From assembly GCF_030272705.1 (NCBI RefSeq), contig NZ_JARFYM010000012.1:62001-126000 (forward strand): a stretch of 64,000 nucleotides of DNA. The letters run 5' to 3'. The notes under the pieces were generated by a model. It worked only from the letters and a program-made list of their open reading frames with translations, searched no databases and was not told where the DNA came from. Both the position numbers and the translations under genes were made by a program. Positions 1-8,069 of the stretch are shown here, one piece after another. The stretch is from Rhizobium mayense. Lineage in GTDB: Bacteria > Pseudomonadota > Alphaproteobacteria > Rhizobiales > Rhizobiaceae. Every line of letters begins with the position of its first letter. The first letter of the stretch is position 1.

Positions 1-1139
1 ATATCGGCCAGTCGCTGTCCGTGGCCAATCCCAATGACACGCAATTGGTCATCGGTGTCTATTTCCTTGGCTTCGGTATCTGCCAACTCTTTTTCGGCAG
101 CCTGTCGGACGCCTATGGCCGGCGGAATATCCTGCTCGGCGGCCTCGTCTTTTACACCGTGACGCTTTTCGCCGCTGCCTGGAGCGGCAGCCTCACCACG
201 CTGCTCATATTGCGCTTCATCCAGGGCGTCGGCGCTGCCGCTGTTCGCATCACCACCTTGGCAATCGTCCGCGATTGCTTTGGCGGCCGTGAAATGGCAC
301 GGGTGATGTCCTATGTCACTATCGTTTTCATGATCATGCCGATGGTCGCACCGTCCGTCGGCCAATTGATCGTCGCGCATTCGAACTGGCAATGGATCTT
401 CATTGCGCTGGGTATCGCGAGCGCCGCTCTTTTTCTGATCGCGTTCCTTCGCATGAAGGAGACATTGCCTGATAATGAGCGCCTGCCACTCTCCGTCAGT
501 TCGGTCATGTCCGGCTTCAAGACTGTGCTGACCAACCGCGTTACCTGCGGCTACATGCTCGGTTTGACACTCTTTACCGGCGTCATCTGTGCCTATGTCG
601 TTTCGGTTCAGCAGGTGTTCGGTGAAGTCTATGGTCTCGGTGAATGGTTCCCGATCGCCTTTGCCGCCACCGCTGCAGGCACTGCGGTTGCACAGTTCGC
701 CAATGGCTATTTCGTTCGCAGCTTCGGCATGCGGCGCATCTCGCACGTCGCGATGATCATTTTCACCGTTCTCGGCGCTTTCGGCTATGCCGCCGGCACG
801 GCCGGTCAACCGAGCTTCCTTTTCACCTATGTTCTGATCTCGGTGATGCTGATGATGTTTGCCGTCATCACCACCAATTTCATGGCCATCAGCCTGGAGC
901 CGATGGGGCATCTGGCAGGCACCGCGGCCGCCATTACCAGCTCCGTCTCCACCACCGGCGGCGTCGTGCTCGGCGGCATCGTCGGACAGATGTTCGATGG
1001 AACCGCTCAGCCGCTGATTGCCGGCTTCACCATTTTTGGTGCCTTGACGATCGCGGCGACGTTATGGGCGGAAAAGGGAAAACTTTTCACCCATCCAGGC
1101 GACAGCCCGCAGCTTGAGCCCGGCATGGGTCATGTTTGA
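1..1139 (+). CDS. Bcr/CflA-type MFS multidrug efflux transporter, 5' end outside window
   Basis: This is a drug:proton antiporter of the major facilitator superfamily acting in the inner membrane. The reading frame is open from base 3, and a GTG at 21 is only an internal valine, because the visible protein begins in the middle of the first transmembrane segment region. The MFS signature between helices 2 and 3 is visible as GSLSDAYGRR, and helix 4 follows in the order usual for the Bcr/CflA subfamily (RFIQGVGAAA). About ten hydrophobic helices are visible, so roughly 20-40 residues are missing at the amino end. It converges on the cyclase gene on the other strand. The substrate cannot be told from sequence; bicyclomycin-type drugs are only the family prototype. 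Confidence 0.85.
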   Translation, partial: IGQSLSVANPNDTQLVIGVYFLGFGICQLFFGSLSDAYGRRNILLGGLVFYTVTLFAAAWSGSLTTLLILRFIQGVGAAAVRITTLAIVRDCFGGREMARVMSYVTIVFMIMPMVAPSVGQLIVAHSNWQWIFIALGIASAALFLIAFLRMKETLPDNERLPLSVSSVMSGFKTVLTNRVTCGYMLGLTLFTGVICAYVVSVQQVFGEVYGLGEWFPIAFAATAAGTAVAQFANGYFVRSFGMRRISHVAMIIFTVLGAFGYAAGTAGQPSFLFTYVLISVMLMMFAVITTNFMAISLEPMGHLAGTAAAITSSVSTTGGVVLGGIVGQMFDGTAQPLIAGFTIFGALTIAATLWAEKGKLFTHPGDSPQLEPGMGHV

Positions 1140-1159
1140 TTGCTAGCCTCTCGGCGGGG

Positions 1160-1265
1160 CGATTAAAGCATGTCGCGCAAAGTGCGCGGCGGTTTTGCGA
1201 TAACGACATGCGCAAAATCAAGGGACTAAAACGCAAGGAACGAATCCCAGAGATTACGATGCGCT
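1160..1265. repeat. Dispersed rhizobial palindromic intergenic element, copy 1
   Basis: The gap between the two convergent genes holds an imperfect palindromic element. GCATGTCG at 1168-1175 and CGACATGC at 1204-1211 form a perfect 8 bp inverted repeat around the core AAAGTGCGCGGCGGTTTT. The same core with a different 8 bp arm lies at 62093-62136. From memory of rhizobial intergenic sequence this is a high-copy dispersed element. It may also stop transcription from both sides, although no clear T-tract is present. Confidence 0.6.
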
Positions 1266-2183
1266 TTAGACATCGCCGCGCTGGCGAGTGACCCAGCGGA
1301 TACCTGCCAGGACCGCCAGAACCAACAGCGGCCATATCGCCCAGGGCGTCCCGTGCCACGACAGAAGGTTGATCCCGATAAGGCCGGCGCCGACCACCGC
1401 GAAAATGGCGAGGCGGCGATCGATTTGTGTGTTCGTCCGCGCCCAGCGAAGCCCCGCCGCTACTGCAATACCAAGCACGGGCCATCCCGCCCAAAACTCG
1501 CCGTGCCATGTGAGAATATTGAGCACCACCAAGCCCACAGCGATGACCGCTAACACGCCGTAACTCCGCTCGCCTCGTCCTGCAGCTCCCACGACGGTGG
1601 TGGCCGTACGGGGTTGTTCACGGACACTGCGAGGATTTGTCGGTGGTGTGGCGGTTTGCGCGGCACCTATCCGCACGGCATAACTCGGAACACCGCCGTC
1701 GATGTTCTTGACCTCGAGCTGGCCGAGAAAATCGAAGCCGACAGCGACCTTGTTGCGGACCTGGTCGTAGACCGTATTGGAAATCACGATCCCGCCGGCG
1801 ACCGCACAGGCCTGAAGCCGAGCGGCGATGTTGACACCGTCGCCATAGATATCGTTGTCCTCGGCAATGACGTCGCCAAGGTTGAGGCCGATGCGAAAAA
1901 GCATCTGTGTGTCAGGGTCGCTGTTGGCATTGTAGCCGGCAAGCTCGTTTTGAACGTCGATCGCCGCGCGCAACGCCTCGACAACGCTGGGGAACTCGGC
2001 GAATACTCCGTCGCCCCAGGTATTGATCACCCGACCCCCGTGCGCTTCGATCAGCCGCGCCATGGCGTCACGGTATCGCTTCAGTGTTGCGAGCGTGCCT
2101 TCCTCGTCCTTCCGCATCAAGCGCGTATAGTCTTGAACGTCGGCAGAGAAGATGGTGGTCAGCTTGCGGCTCGTTTCGGACAT
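1266..2183 (-). CDS. Class III adenylate/guanylate cyclase with duplicated two-helix membrane domain
   Basis: The protein of 305 residues probably makes cyclic AMP or GMP. Residues about 6-175 are a class III cyclase homology domain: the metal-binding aspartates are visible as D15 in FSADVQDYT and D58 in NTWGDGVFAEF, and GDGVNIAARL is the typical later motif. The order is unusual because the catalytic domain comes first and the membrane part last. Residues about 210-305 contain four predicted helices as two copies of the same unit, each with a WHG..WA.WP motif (WHGEFWAGWP and WHGTPWAIWP). The ATG is at 2183. The gene stands alone on the minus strand and converges on the MFS gene. Whether it is active is unknown, since only the catalytic aspartates were checked. 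Confidence 0.85.
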   Translation of the reverse strand: MSETSRKLTTIFSADVQDYTRLMRKDEEGTLATLKRYRDAMARLIEAHGGRVINTWGDGVFAEFPSVVEALRAAIDVQNELAGYNANSDPDTQMLFRIGLNLGDVIAEDNDIYGDGVNIAARLQACAVAGGIVISNTVYDQVRNKVAVGFDFLGQLEVKNIDGGVPSYAVRIGAAQTATPPTNPRSVREQPRTATTVVGAAGRGERSYGVLAVIAVGLVVLNILTWHGEFWAGWPVLGIAVAAGLRWARTNTQIDRRLAIFAVVGAGLIGINLLSWHGTPWAIWPLLVLAVLAGIRWVTRQRGDV

Positions 2184-2231
2184 CGATCTTATCCCAGCCG
2201 GAAAACCCCGCCGAAGGGCGGCGGAAAGCGC

Positions 2232-2257
2232 GTGAGTGACGATACCGTTTCACTCAC
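2232..2257. other. 8 bp inverted repeat upstream of the cyclase gene
   Basis: GTGAGTGA and TCACTCAC are separated by 10 bases in the 125 bp between the inositol phosphatase stop and the cyclase start. It could be a weak terminator of the phosphatase pair or an operator for the cyclase. There is no T-tract, so the role is open. Confidence 0.3.
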
Positions 2258-2308
2258 GACTTTCCAAGTAGCTTTGCAAGGCCTGCTGCCTGTGCAATCG
2301 CCGTCGTT

Positions 2309-3133
2309 TCAGACCGTGAAGACCTCGCGCCGCAGCAGCTCCCATGATGCCTTGTCCGGCGTTATCAACAGGCCGCCGTCGATGTGATGCGGCAGATAGG
2401 GCGACCCGTCGAAGCGCCTGGCGTAGGCGCCCGCTTCCTCCGAAATCAGTGTGCCGGCCAAGTGATCCCAAGGCATCAGCTTGTTGTACATGAGGTAATG
2501 GACATGACCGCCGGCGAAGGTGCGGTATTCATGGGCGGCACAGCGATAGTTGGTCAGAAAGCGCACCTTGGCAAGATTGCCCATGATTTCGGCGCGCTTC
2601 CCGTTCGGCAGATAGCCGGTGGAGGCCATGCCGACCATTTCTTCCAGCGCAACCGGCGTTGCCACGAAGAGGCGCTGTGCCTCGCCATCCGGCCGCCGGA
2701 GCCATGCCCCGCTGCCCTTCTCCGCCAGTACCCAATCGTCGCCCATCGGATCGAAAATGATGCCGGCCACCGTCTCGCCCTTGGCGACCACCGAGGCCAT
2801 GACCCCGAATGCGGGAACACCGGAGGCGAAATTGAAGGTGCCGTCGACGGGATCGACGATGATGGCTAGATCGGCTCCCTGCAGTCTGTGCAGCAATGCA
2901 GGATCGGCTGCCACCGATTCCTCGCCGATGAAGAGCGCCTCCGGCCAAAGCGTCGACACCTCGGCCTTGATCATCCGTTCGGCCTGTTCATCCGCTTCGG
3001 TCACAAGATCGGTCGCCTCGGTCTTGGCGCGAACATCGTTGCTGCCAAGCCGGCGGAAGCGCGGCAAAATCTCTGTCTGCGCTGCGCGACGCAAGAGGTC
3101 GGCAAGGATCGTAACGTCAACGGGCGATGTCAT
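2309..3133 (-). CDS. Inositol monophosphatase family protein, copy A
   Basis: This is a Li-sensitive-type sugar phosphatase of 274 residues. The two metal-binding motifs of the family are present: GEES at residues 70-73 with DPVDGTFNFASG starting at residue 94, and the carboxy-terminal PWDHLAG motif. Members dephosphorylate inositol monophosphates, histidinol phosphate or related sugar phosphates; which one is used here cannot be told. The gene begins 17 bases after the stop of copy B, so the two are almost surely one transcript. The ATG at 3133 is supported by the alignment of the two copies. Confidence 0.88.
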   Translation of the reverse strand: MTSPVDVTILADLLRRAAQTEILPRFRRLGSNDVRAKTEATDLVTEADEQAERMIKAEVSTLWPEALFIGEESVAADPALLHRLQGADLAIIVDPVDGTFNFASGVPAFGVMASVVAKGETVAGIIFDPMGDDWVLAEKGSGAWLRRPDGEAQRLFVATPVALEEMVGMASTGYLPNGKRAEIMGNLAKVRFLTNYRCAAHEYRTFAGGHVHYLMYNKLMPWDHLAGTLISEEAGAYARRFDGSPYLPHHIDGGLLITPDKASWELLRREVFTV

Positions 3134-3150
3134 AATGTAGTCCTCTTCTG

Positions 3151-3978
3151 TCAGGCACCAACAATCTCGCGGCGGATGATCCGCCAGCTTTCTTCATCTG
3201 GCGCCGAAATAATGCCGCCCGTCGTTTCACCAGGACGATAAGGTGTGCCGTCAAATTTTGCTGTAAAGCCGCCAGCCTCCTGATGCACCAGTACGCCGGC
3301 AAGGTGATCCCAGGGCATCAGCTTCGCGTGGCCTATGAAGTGGATCTTGCCTGAGGCGACCAGCCAATATTCATAGGCCGAACAGTTCAGCGAAAAGGGC
3401 ATGCGTAACTTCGACATGTTGGCGCTGATGCGCGAACGATACGGCTCGTCCATATAGCTCCAGGCCATCGAGCCCACCATCTCGCTCAGCGGTGCCACGG
3501 GGGCAACCGCGAGGCGGCTCACCTGCCCTTCCCGTCGCCGCAGATAAGCGCCAGCACCGCGCATGGCGGTCACGGTGTCTCCAAGCACAGGATCATGGAT
3601 AATACCGGCGATAGTCTCGCCCTTGGCAACTACGGCAAGGATCGTCCCAAAGGCCGGCAGTCCCGATGCAAAATTGAGGGTGCCGTCTACGGGATCGATG
3701 ACAAAGGCCAGATCCGCGTCCGCCAGCGCCGGCACGACCGACTTATTGGCCTCGTATGCCTCCTCTCCCACCACCAGCGCGCTGGCGAAGCGTGCTTTCA
3801 GCGCCGCTGCAATGTGCCTCTCCGTCAGCAGATCGGCCTCCGTCACCAGATCGATGGCCGAGGTCTTTTCGGAAACGTCACCAACACCAAGATTACGAAA
3901 GCGCGGCAGGATTTCTTGCGACGCGGCCTTAATCACGGTCGCCATCAGATATTCGAAGTCTGTATCGGAGAAGGTCAT
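3151..3978 (-). CDS. Inositol monophosphatase family protein, copy B
   Basis: This 275-residue protein is a paralogue of the gene just downstream and nearly the same length. It has GEEA at residue 71, DPVDGTLNFASG starting at residue 95 and MPWDHLAG near the end, so all catalytic metal ligands appear present. The two copies share the block LVTEAD, the DPVDGT motif and the PWDHLAG motif, but are clearly diverged elsewhere, which points to an old duplication rather than a recent one. It is the first gene of the two-gene unit. Possible substrates include inositol-1-phosphate, histidinol phosphate and fructose-1,6-bisphosphate. Confidence 0.88.
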   Translation of the reverse strand: MTFSDTDFEYLMATVIKAASQEILPRFRNLGVGDVSEKTSAIDLVTEADLLTERHIAAALKARFASALVVGEEAYEANKSVVPALADADLAFVIDPVDGTLNFASGLPAFGTILAVVAKGETIAGIIHDPVLGDTVTAMRGAGAYLRRREGQVSRLAVAPVAPLSEMVGSMAWSYMDEPYRSRISANMSKLRMPFSLNCSAYEYWLVASGKIHFIGHAKLMPWDHLAGVLVHQEAGGFTAKFDGTPYRPGETTGGIISAPDEESWRIIRREIVGA

Positions 3979-4066
3979 CGGTGGCCTTTAAATGAGGAGA
4001 GCCTCCTCTTATGCCCGATTCGATGAAACGGATATGGCAAAACCGATGAAATCCGACCAGCGCCGC

Positions 4067-4939
4067 TCAGGGGCTTTGCGTCATCAACGCGGCAAAATCG
4101 AAAAGCTTGGGGTCGAGCAGGTGCGACGGGTTCACATGCGCCAGCGCTCGCAGCATCGTATCCTTGCGGCCGGGCATACGGCGCTCGATATCGGCGAGCA
4201 TTTCCTTCATCGCATTGCGCTGCAGGCCGTCCTGCGAGCCGCAGAGGTCACACGGGATGATCGGGAACTGCATGGCGGCCGCAAATTTGGCGAGATCGTC
4301 TTCGGCGGCATAGGCGAGCGGACGTAGCACCATCAGGTCGCCCTCATCATTGAGGAGCTTCGCCGGCATCGAGGCCAGACGACCGCCATGGAAGAAATTC
4401 ATGAAGAAGGTCTCGAGGATGTCTTCGCGATGATGGCCTAGCACCAGCGCATCGCAGCCCTCTTCACGAGCGATGCGATAGAGGTTGCCGCGGCGCAGGC
4501 GCGAGCAAAGCGAGCAATAGGTGGCGCCCTCCGGCACCTTTTCCTTCACGATCGAATAGGTGTCGCGATATTCGATCCGATGTTCGACACCAATCTTCGC
4601 CAGATAGTCCGGGAGAATATGCTTCGGAAAATTCGGCTGGCCTTGGTCGAGATTGCAGGCAATCAGCTCGACCGGCAGCAGACCGCGCCATTTGAGATCG
4701 AGGAGGATCGACAGCAAGCCATAGGAATCCTTGCCGCCGGATAGGCCGACGAGCCAACGCTCCTGGCCCTTCAGCATCTGGAAATCGTCGAGCGCCTGGC
4801 GCACCTGGCGCAACAGGCGTTTACGCAGTTTGTTGAAGGAGACCGACCGCGGCGCATCGGCAAACAAAGGATGGGCGCTGCCGCCGCCATCCTCGGCTTC
4901 GAAATCGAGTTCGTCCGCCACTGTCGTTGCGATATTCAT
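4067..4939 (-). CDS. ttcA: tRNA 2-thiocytidine biosynthesis protein TtcA
   Basis: TtcA thiolates cytidine 32 of some tRNAs, using ATP and an iron-sulfur cluster. The 290-residue protein has the PP-loop SGGKDS at residues 67-72 for adenylation of the base. A CxxC pair is visible at C142/C145 (YCSLC) and a further CxxC in PCDLCGSQDG, together giving the cluster and sulfur-transfer cysteines of the family. The ATG at 4939 follows AAGGA at a good distance. The gene is transcribed alone on the minus strand between glsA and the phosphatase pair. Length and motifs fit the family well. Confidence 0.93.
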   Translation of the reverse strand: MNIATTVADELDFEAEDGGGSAHPLFADAPRSVSFNKLRKRLLRQVRQALDDFQMLKGQERWLVGLSGGKDSYGLLSILLDLKWRGLLPVELIACNLDQGQPNFPKHILPDYLAKIGVEHRIEYRDTYSIVKEKVPEGATYCSLCSRLRRGNLYRIAREEGCDALVLGHHREDILETFFMNFFHGGRLASMPAKLLNDEGDLMVLRPLAYAAEDDLAKFAAAMQFPIIPCDLCGSQDGLQRNAMKEMLADIERRMPGRKDTMLRALAHVNPSHLLDPKLFDFAALMTQSP

Positions 4940-4999
4940 CTTGTCATCCTTCAGGCTTCGCCACGCTGATAGCAGAATGCGCGGCGGGAAGACACCAAA

Positions 5000-5929
5000 T
5001 CAATCGCCGAAGACCGACCATCCGGTACGCGCGGCCAACATTTCCAGAGCAACCGCGCCGAGCTGCGAATTGCCGACCTTGTTCAGCCCGGGCGACCAGA
5101 CTGCGATCGAGCCAATGCCCGGCGCGACAGCCAGAATGCCGCCGCCGACGCCGCTCTTGCCGGGCAAGCCGACATGATAAGCGAAATCGCCGGAACCGTC
5201 ATAGTGACCGCATGTCAGCATCAGCGCATTGATACGTCGCGCCCGCTTCGGCGAAACGACGGAATGGCCGGTGATCGGGTTGGTGCCGCGAGCGGCGAGA
5301 TAGAGCCCCGCTCTGGCCAGTTGCTCGCAACTCATCGACAGGGCGCATTGATGAAAATAGACGCCGAGTACATGTTCGACGGGATGATTGAGATTGTTGT
5401 AGGCGCGCATGAAATTCGCGAGCGCAATGTTGCGGAAACCGGTCTGCGTCTCAGAGCGTGCCACCTTGTCGTCAATGGTGATTGACTCGTCATCGGCGAC
5501 ATAGCGCACAAAACGCAACAACTCGCCGATCGCCTCTCGCGGAGCATGGCCGGAGAGTACGACATCGCTGACGGCGATGGCGCCGGCATTCACGAAGGGA
5601 TTGCGGGGAATTCCCTCTTCGCGCTCCAGCTGGACGATGGAGTTGAAGGCTGTTCCCGAAGGTTCGCGCCCGACCCGTTTCCACAGGGCCTCGCCCACCT
5701 TGCCAAGCGCCAAGGTCAGCATGAAGACCTTGGAAATGCTCTGGATGGAAAAAGGAATATCGGCATCGCCGACGCTGCGGACATTGCCGTCCACGGTGGC
5801 GATCGCCATGCCGAACTGCTTCGGATCGACCTTGGCGAGTTCCGGAATATAGTCGGCCACCTTGCCTTCGCCGAGGCGCGGCAAAAGCTCTGCATGGATG
5901 CTGTCGAGAATTGCCTGCAAATCGGTCAT
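5000..5929 (-). CDS. glsA: Glutaminase A
   Basis: This cytoplasmic serine-dependent amidase converts glutamine to glutamate and ammonia. The SIQSISKVF segment carries the serine of the S-x-x-K catalytic motif, and blocks such as NPFVNAGAIA and LPGKSGVGGGI are typical of the family. I place the start at the ATG at 5929 because GGAG lies six bases before it; an in-frame TTG at 5947 has no ribosome binding site and falls in the A-tract of the rpsD terminator. That gives 309 residues, the normal length. The rpsD terminator hairpin ends only about 15 bases before this start, which leaves no room for a separate promoter downstream of it. Confidence 0.93.
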   Translation of the reverse strand: MTDLQAILDSIHAELLPRLGEGKVADYIPELAKVDPKQFGMAIATVDGNVRSVGDADIPFSIQSISKVFMLTLALGKVGEALWKRVGREPSGTAFNSIVQLEREEGIPRNPFVNAGAIAVSDVVLSGHAPREAIGELLRFVRYVADDESITIDDKVARSETQTGFRNIALANFMRAYNNLNHPVEHVLGVYFHQCALSMSCEQLARAGLYLAARGTNPITGHSVVSPKRARRINALMLTCGHYDGSGDFAYHVGLPGKSGVGGGILAVAPGIGSIAVWSPGLNKVGNSQLGAVALEMLAARTGWSVFGD

Positions 5930-5943
5930 CGGACGCTCCAAAG

Positions 5944-5975
5944 ACAAAAAAAGCCGCTCGAAAAGAGCGGCTTTT
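5944..5975 (-). terminator. Intrinsic terminator of rpsD, adjoining glsA start
   Basis: An 11 bp stem AAAAGCCGCTC/GAGCGGCTTTT (5949-5959 with 5965-5975) with a 5-base loop is followed on the minus strand by an uninterrupted T-tract to 5944. It is a strong rho-independent terminator 27 bases after the rpsD stop. The mirror T-tract on the plus strand is shorter. Confidence 0.85.
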
Positions 5976-6001
5976 CCGTTCGTAAGAAAGATATCCGCAG
6001 A

Positions 6002-6619
6002 TTAACGCGAATAGAATTCGACGACCAGATGCGGTTCCATGACGACCGGGTACGGTACGTCGCCGAGGGCCGGAACGCGAGCGAAGGTCGCAACCATCTT
6101 GTTGTGGTCGGCTTCGACGTATTCCGGAACGTCGCGCTCAGCGAGAGCTACCGATTCCAGAACGGTGACGAGCTGCTTCGACTTTTCGCGAACTTCGATA
6201 ACGTCGCCAGCCTTGCAGCGGTAGGAACCGATGTTGACGCGAACGCCGTTAACCGTGACGTGGCCATGGTTGACGAACTGACGGGCAGCGAAGACGGTCG
6301 GAACGAACTTGGCGCGGTAGACGATCGCGTCGAGGCGCGATTCCAGCAGGCCGATCAGGTTTTCCGAGGTGTCGCCCTTGCGGCGGTTGGCCTCGTCGAA
6401 GATGGCGCGGAACTGCTTTTCACGCAGATCGCCGTAGTAGCCCTTCAGCTTCTGCTTTGCGCGCAGCTGCACGCCGAAGTCGGAGAGCTTGCCCTTGCGG
6501 CGCTGGCCGTGCTGGCCCGGGCCGTATTCGCGGCGGTTGACCGGGGACTTCGGACGGCCCCAGATGTTTTCGCCCATACGGCGGTCAATTTTGTACTTGG
6601 ACGATTCGCGCTTGCTCAT
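6002..6619 (-). CDS. rpsD: 30S ribosomal protein S4
   Basis: S4 binds 16S rRNA early in small-subunit assembly. The 205-residue product starting MSKRESSKYKIDRRMGENIW has the S4 amino-terminal domain, and the S4 RNA-binding domain follows (RLDAIVYRAKF, NHGHVTVNGVRVNIGSY). The ATG at 6619 is preceded by AAAGGAAA at good spacing; the frame stays open for 33 codons upstream, but that part has no S4 similarity. In rhizobia rpsD stands apart from the alpha operon as here. A clear terminator follows. The gene is highly expressed and its codon use looks biased (mostly C- or G-ending codons). Confidence 0.97.
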   Translation of the reverse strand: MSKRESSKYKIDRRMGENIWGRPKSPVNRREYGPGQHGQRRKGKLSDFGVQLRAKQKLKGYYGDLREKQFRAIFDEANRRKGDTSENLIGLLESRLDAIVYRAKFVPTVFAARQFVNHGHVTVNGVRVNIGSYRCKAGDVIEVREKSKQLVTVLESVALAERDVPEYVEADHNKMVATFARVPALGDVPYPVVMEPHLVVEFYSR

Positions 6620-6843
6620 CGCATTTCCTTTCAAAGTGTTATAGCGGCTTGTTGCCAAACCGCGAAGGAAACACGCCCTCCTCTGAACTCCGTTTTCGAG
6701 CTCTGACAGGCTTCTCACGTTAGCGAACGGACGAAACCACGGGACATGTCAAATGAAACACCGGACATTTCTGCCCGGCGTTGGCGCGGTCTGTAAGGGG
6801 TCGTCATGAAAATGTCAACAGCGCGATGGCGAGAACTGCGGTT

Positions 6844-7668
6844 TCATTCAGCGCCATCTATTCTGCGCCAACTTTCCGGCACGTCCGGCAGTGACGGCAT
6901 CACCTCAGGCTCGGACGTCGCTTTTCGAAACTGCACGTCAGCTTCGTTCAGGGCAGATATCTGAACTGGGATACCGTTGGCATCGATGGCAAGCAGGCCG
7001 ACGATATCGGCGGGCGCCGATCGAACATAATCCTCGGCTCGATCCAGTGCTTCAACGAGTTTCTCCCGGATGACAACAGCCGTGAATTCGATCGGGAGGC
7101 CCTTCACGGAATTATACTCATCGGTTGAAACGGAAAGGCCCCTTCGCCGAATTTCATCGACAATCTTGATGGGGGAATAATGAGGCGGTTTTCCTGATAC
7201 CGCCATGATGAGTGCGCCGAGTGGCGCCAGCCTTTCGTCAATCATCAGCAAGTCGACGAAATCGCGTGGCTTCGTCCTGGTTGAGGCCGCCAGCACCTTG
7301 TTCACAGCGAGATCCGCTGGATGGAGCCTCGCTCCCCACTCCTCATCTCGAATGAGCGGAAAAAAACGGGTTCGCGATTCGCTCATCCATTGGATAAGCG
7401 TATTTTCATGCGCCTGGGAAACTTCGGCTTCGACGCAGCCGTAGACATTCACCTCAATATAAACGCGAAAGCCGTCATTCCTTAGTGTTTCTATATCGCG
7501 GTCGGCAGTCGGACCGATTTCCTCATCGGTGTCTTGAAAGATGTCGATGTCATCGGAAAGGCGAGGCCAGTTCATATTCAGAACGAGCCCGCCGGCGACA
7601 TAGCTGGTTTCCGAGCGGTTCTTTGCGATCGATGCCATGATCGCCCTCTGCAGCTTCGTGAGCGCCAT
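6844..7668 (-). CDS. AbiEii/AbiGii-like nucleotidyltransferase, probable toxin of a two-gene module
   Basis: The 274-residue protein has the nucleotidyltransferase signature of the AbiEii (DUF1814) family: GG at residues 26-27, then RLSDDIDIF with D39, D40 and D42, and further on HPADLAVNKVLAAS followed by TRTKPRDFVDLL, giving the conserved K124, R131, D136 and D139. Family members act as type IV or MenT-like toxins that modify tRNA or other targets, or as phage abortive-infection effectors. It starts 3 bases after the stop of the smaller upstream gene, so translation is probably coupled. The carboxy-terminal 100 residues are not recognisable. It lies in a pocket between rpsD and a HerA-like ATPase gene. 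Toxicity is inferred from family and gene order. Confidence 0.75.
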   Translation of the reverse strand: MALTKLQRAIMASIAKNRSETSYVAGGLVLNMNWPRLSDDIDIFQDTDEEIGPTADRDIETLRNDGFRVYIEVNVYGCVEAEVSQAHENTLIQWMSESRTRFFPLIRDEEWGARLHPADLAVNKVLAASTRTKPRDFVDLLMIDERLAPLGALIMAVSGKPPHYSPIKIVDEIRRRGLSVSTDEYNSVKGLPIEFTAVVIREKLVEALDRAEDYVRSAPADIVGLLAIDANGIPVQISALNEADVQFRKATSEPEVMPSLPDVPESWRRIDGAE

Positions 7669-7671
7669 CGT

Positions 7672-8007
7672 CTATTGGCCGATCTCGTTGAGCATGCGCC
7701 GTCCCATGACAAAAGCACGCGCATCACCGCGCTCCATTAGGGCGGTGGCCACCACTTTCGCTTTCTGCGCGAGGTCCGGAAGTCGGGTTAAATCGATGTT
7801 GTCCAACAAGCGAACGCCGTACCGAGCAAGCGCTTCATCGAGATTCTGTTGAAGACGTTCTTTTCTTTGCCGGTGTTCGGCGCGCATCTCGGCAGCTTGC
7901 GACAGAATATCCGTACGACGCGCAGCCGGAACCAGAACTTCCACCCTCACCAGGTCGGATGCCCCTCCGCTTTCCCTATATCGCTGGATTCTCTCACGCA
8001 CGGCCAT
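7672..8007 (-). CDS. Small partner of the AbiEii-like protein, putative antitoxin and autorepressor
   Basis: I do not recognise this 111-residue protein by name. It is charged and mostly helical. Residues about 18-45 read as a beta strand (LVRVEVLVP) followed by a helix, which resembles the start of a ribbon-helix-helix DNA-binding fold, and a second basic helix follows. The ATG at 8007 has AGGAGA seven bases before it. It is first in a two-gene unit, with the nucleotidyltransferase three bases downstream, and its promoter carries a palindrome in the spacer. Small upstream gene, large toxin-like gene and promoter operator together suggest a toxin-antitoxin module. The antitoxin role is inference. 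Confidence 0.6.
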   Translation of the reverse strand: MAVRERIQRYRESGGASDLVRVEVLVPAARRTDILSQAAEMRAEHRQRKERLQQNLDEALARYGVRLLDNIDLTRLPDLAQKAKVVATALMERGDARAFVMGRRMLNEIGQ

Positions 8008-8030
8008 TCGATCATCTCCTATGGGAAATG

Positions 8031-8059
8031 AATATAGGCGTATCCCGGATACGGGTCAA
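8031..8059 (-). promoter_or_regulatory. Sigma-70 promoter with palindromic operator in its spacer
   Basis: On the minus strand TTGACC (8059-8054), a 17-base spacer and TATATT (8036-8031) form a near-consensus promoter for the two-gene module. Within the spacer lies the palindrome CGTATC-CCG-GATACG (8039-8053). Transcription would start about 17 bases before the ATG at 8007. A repressor bound there would block RNA polymerase, as in autoregulated toxin-antitoxin operons. Confidence 0.72.
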
Positions 8060-8069
8060 CGAGTGCGGC

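Noticed and set aside
5546..6706. Open plus-strand frame of 386 codons across glsA and rpsD
   Set aside because: It lies opposite two certain genes, has no recognisable motif, and is a by-product of G+C-rich codons on the other strand.
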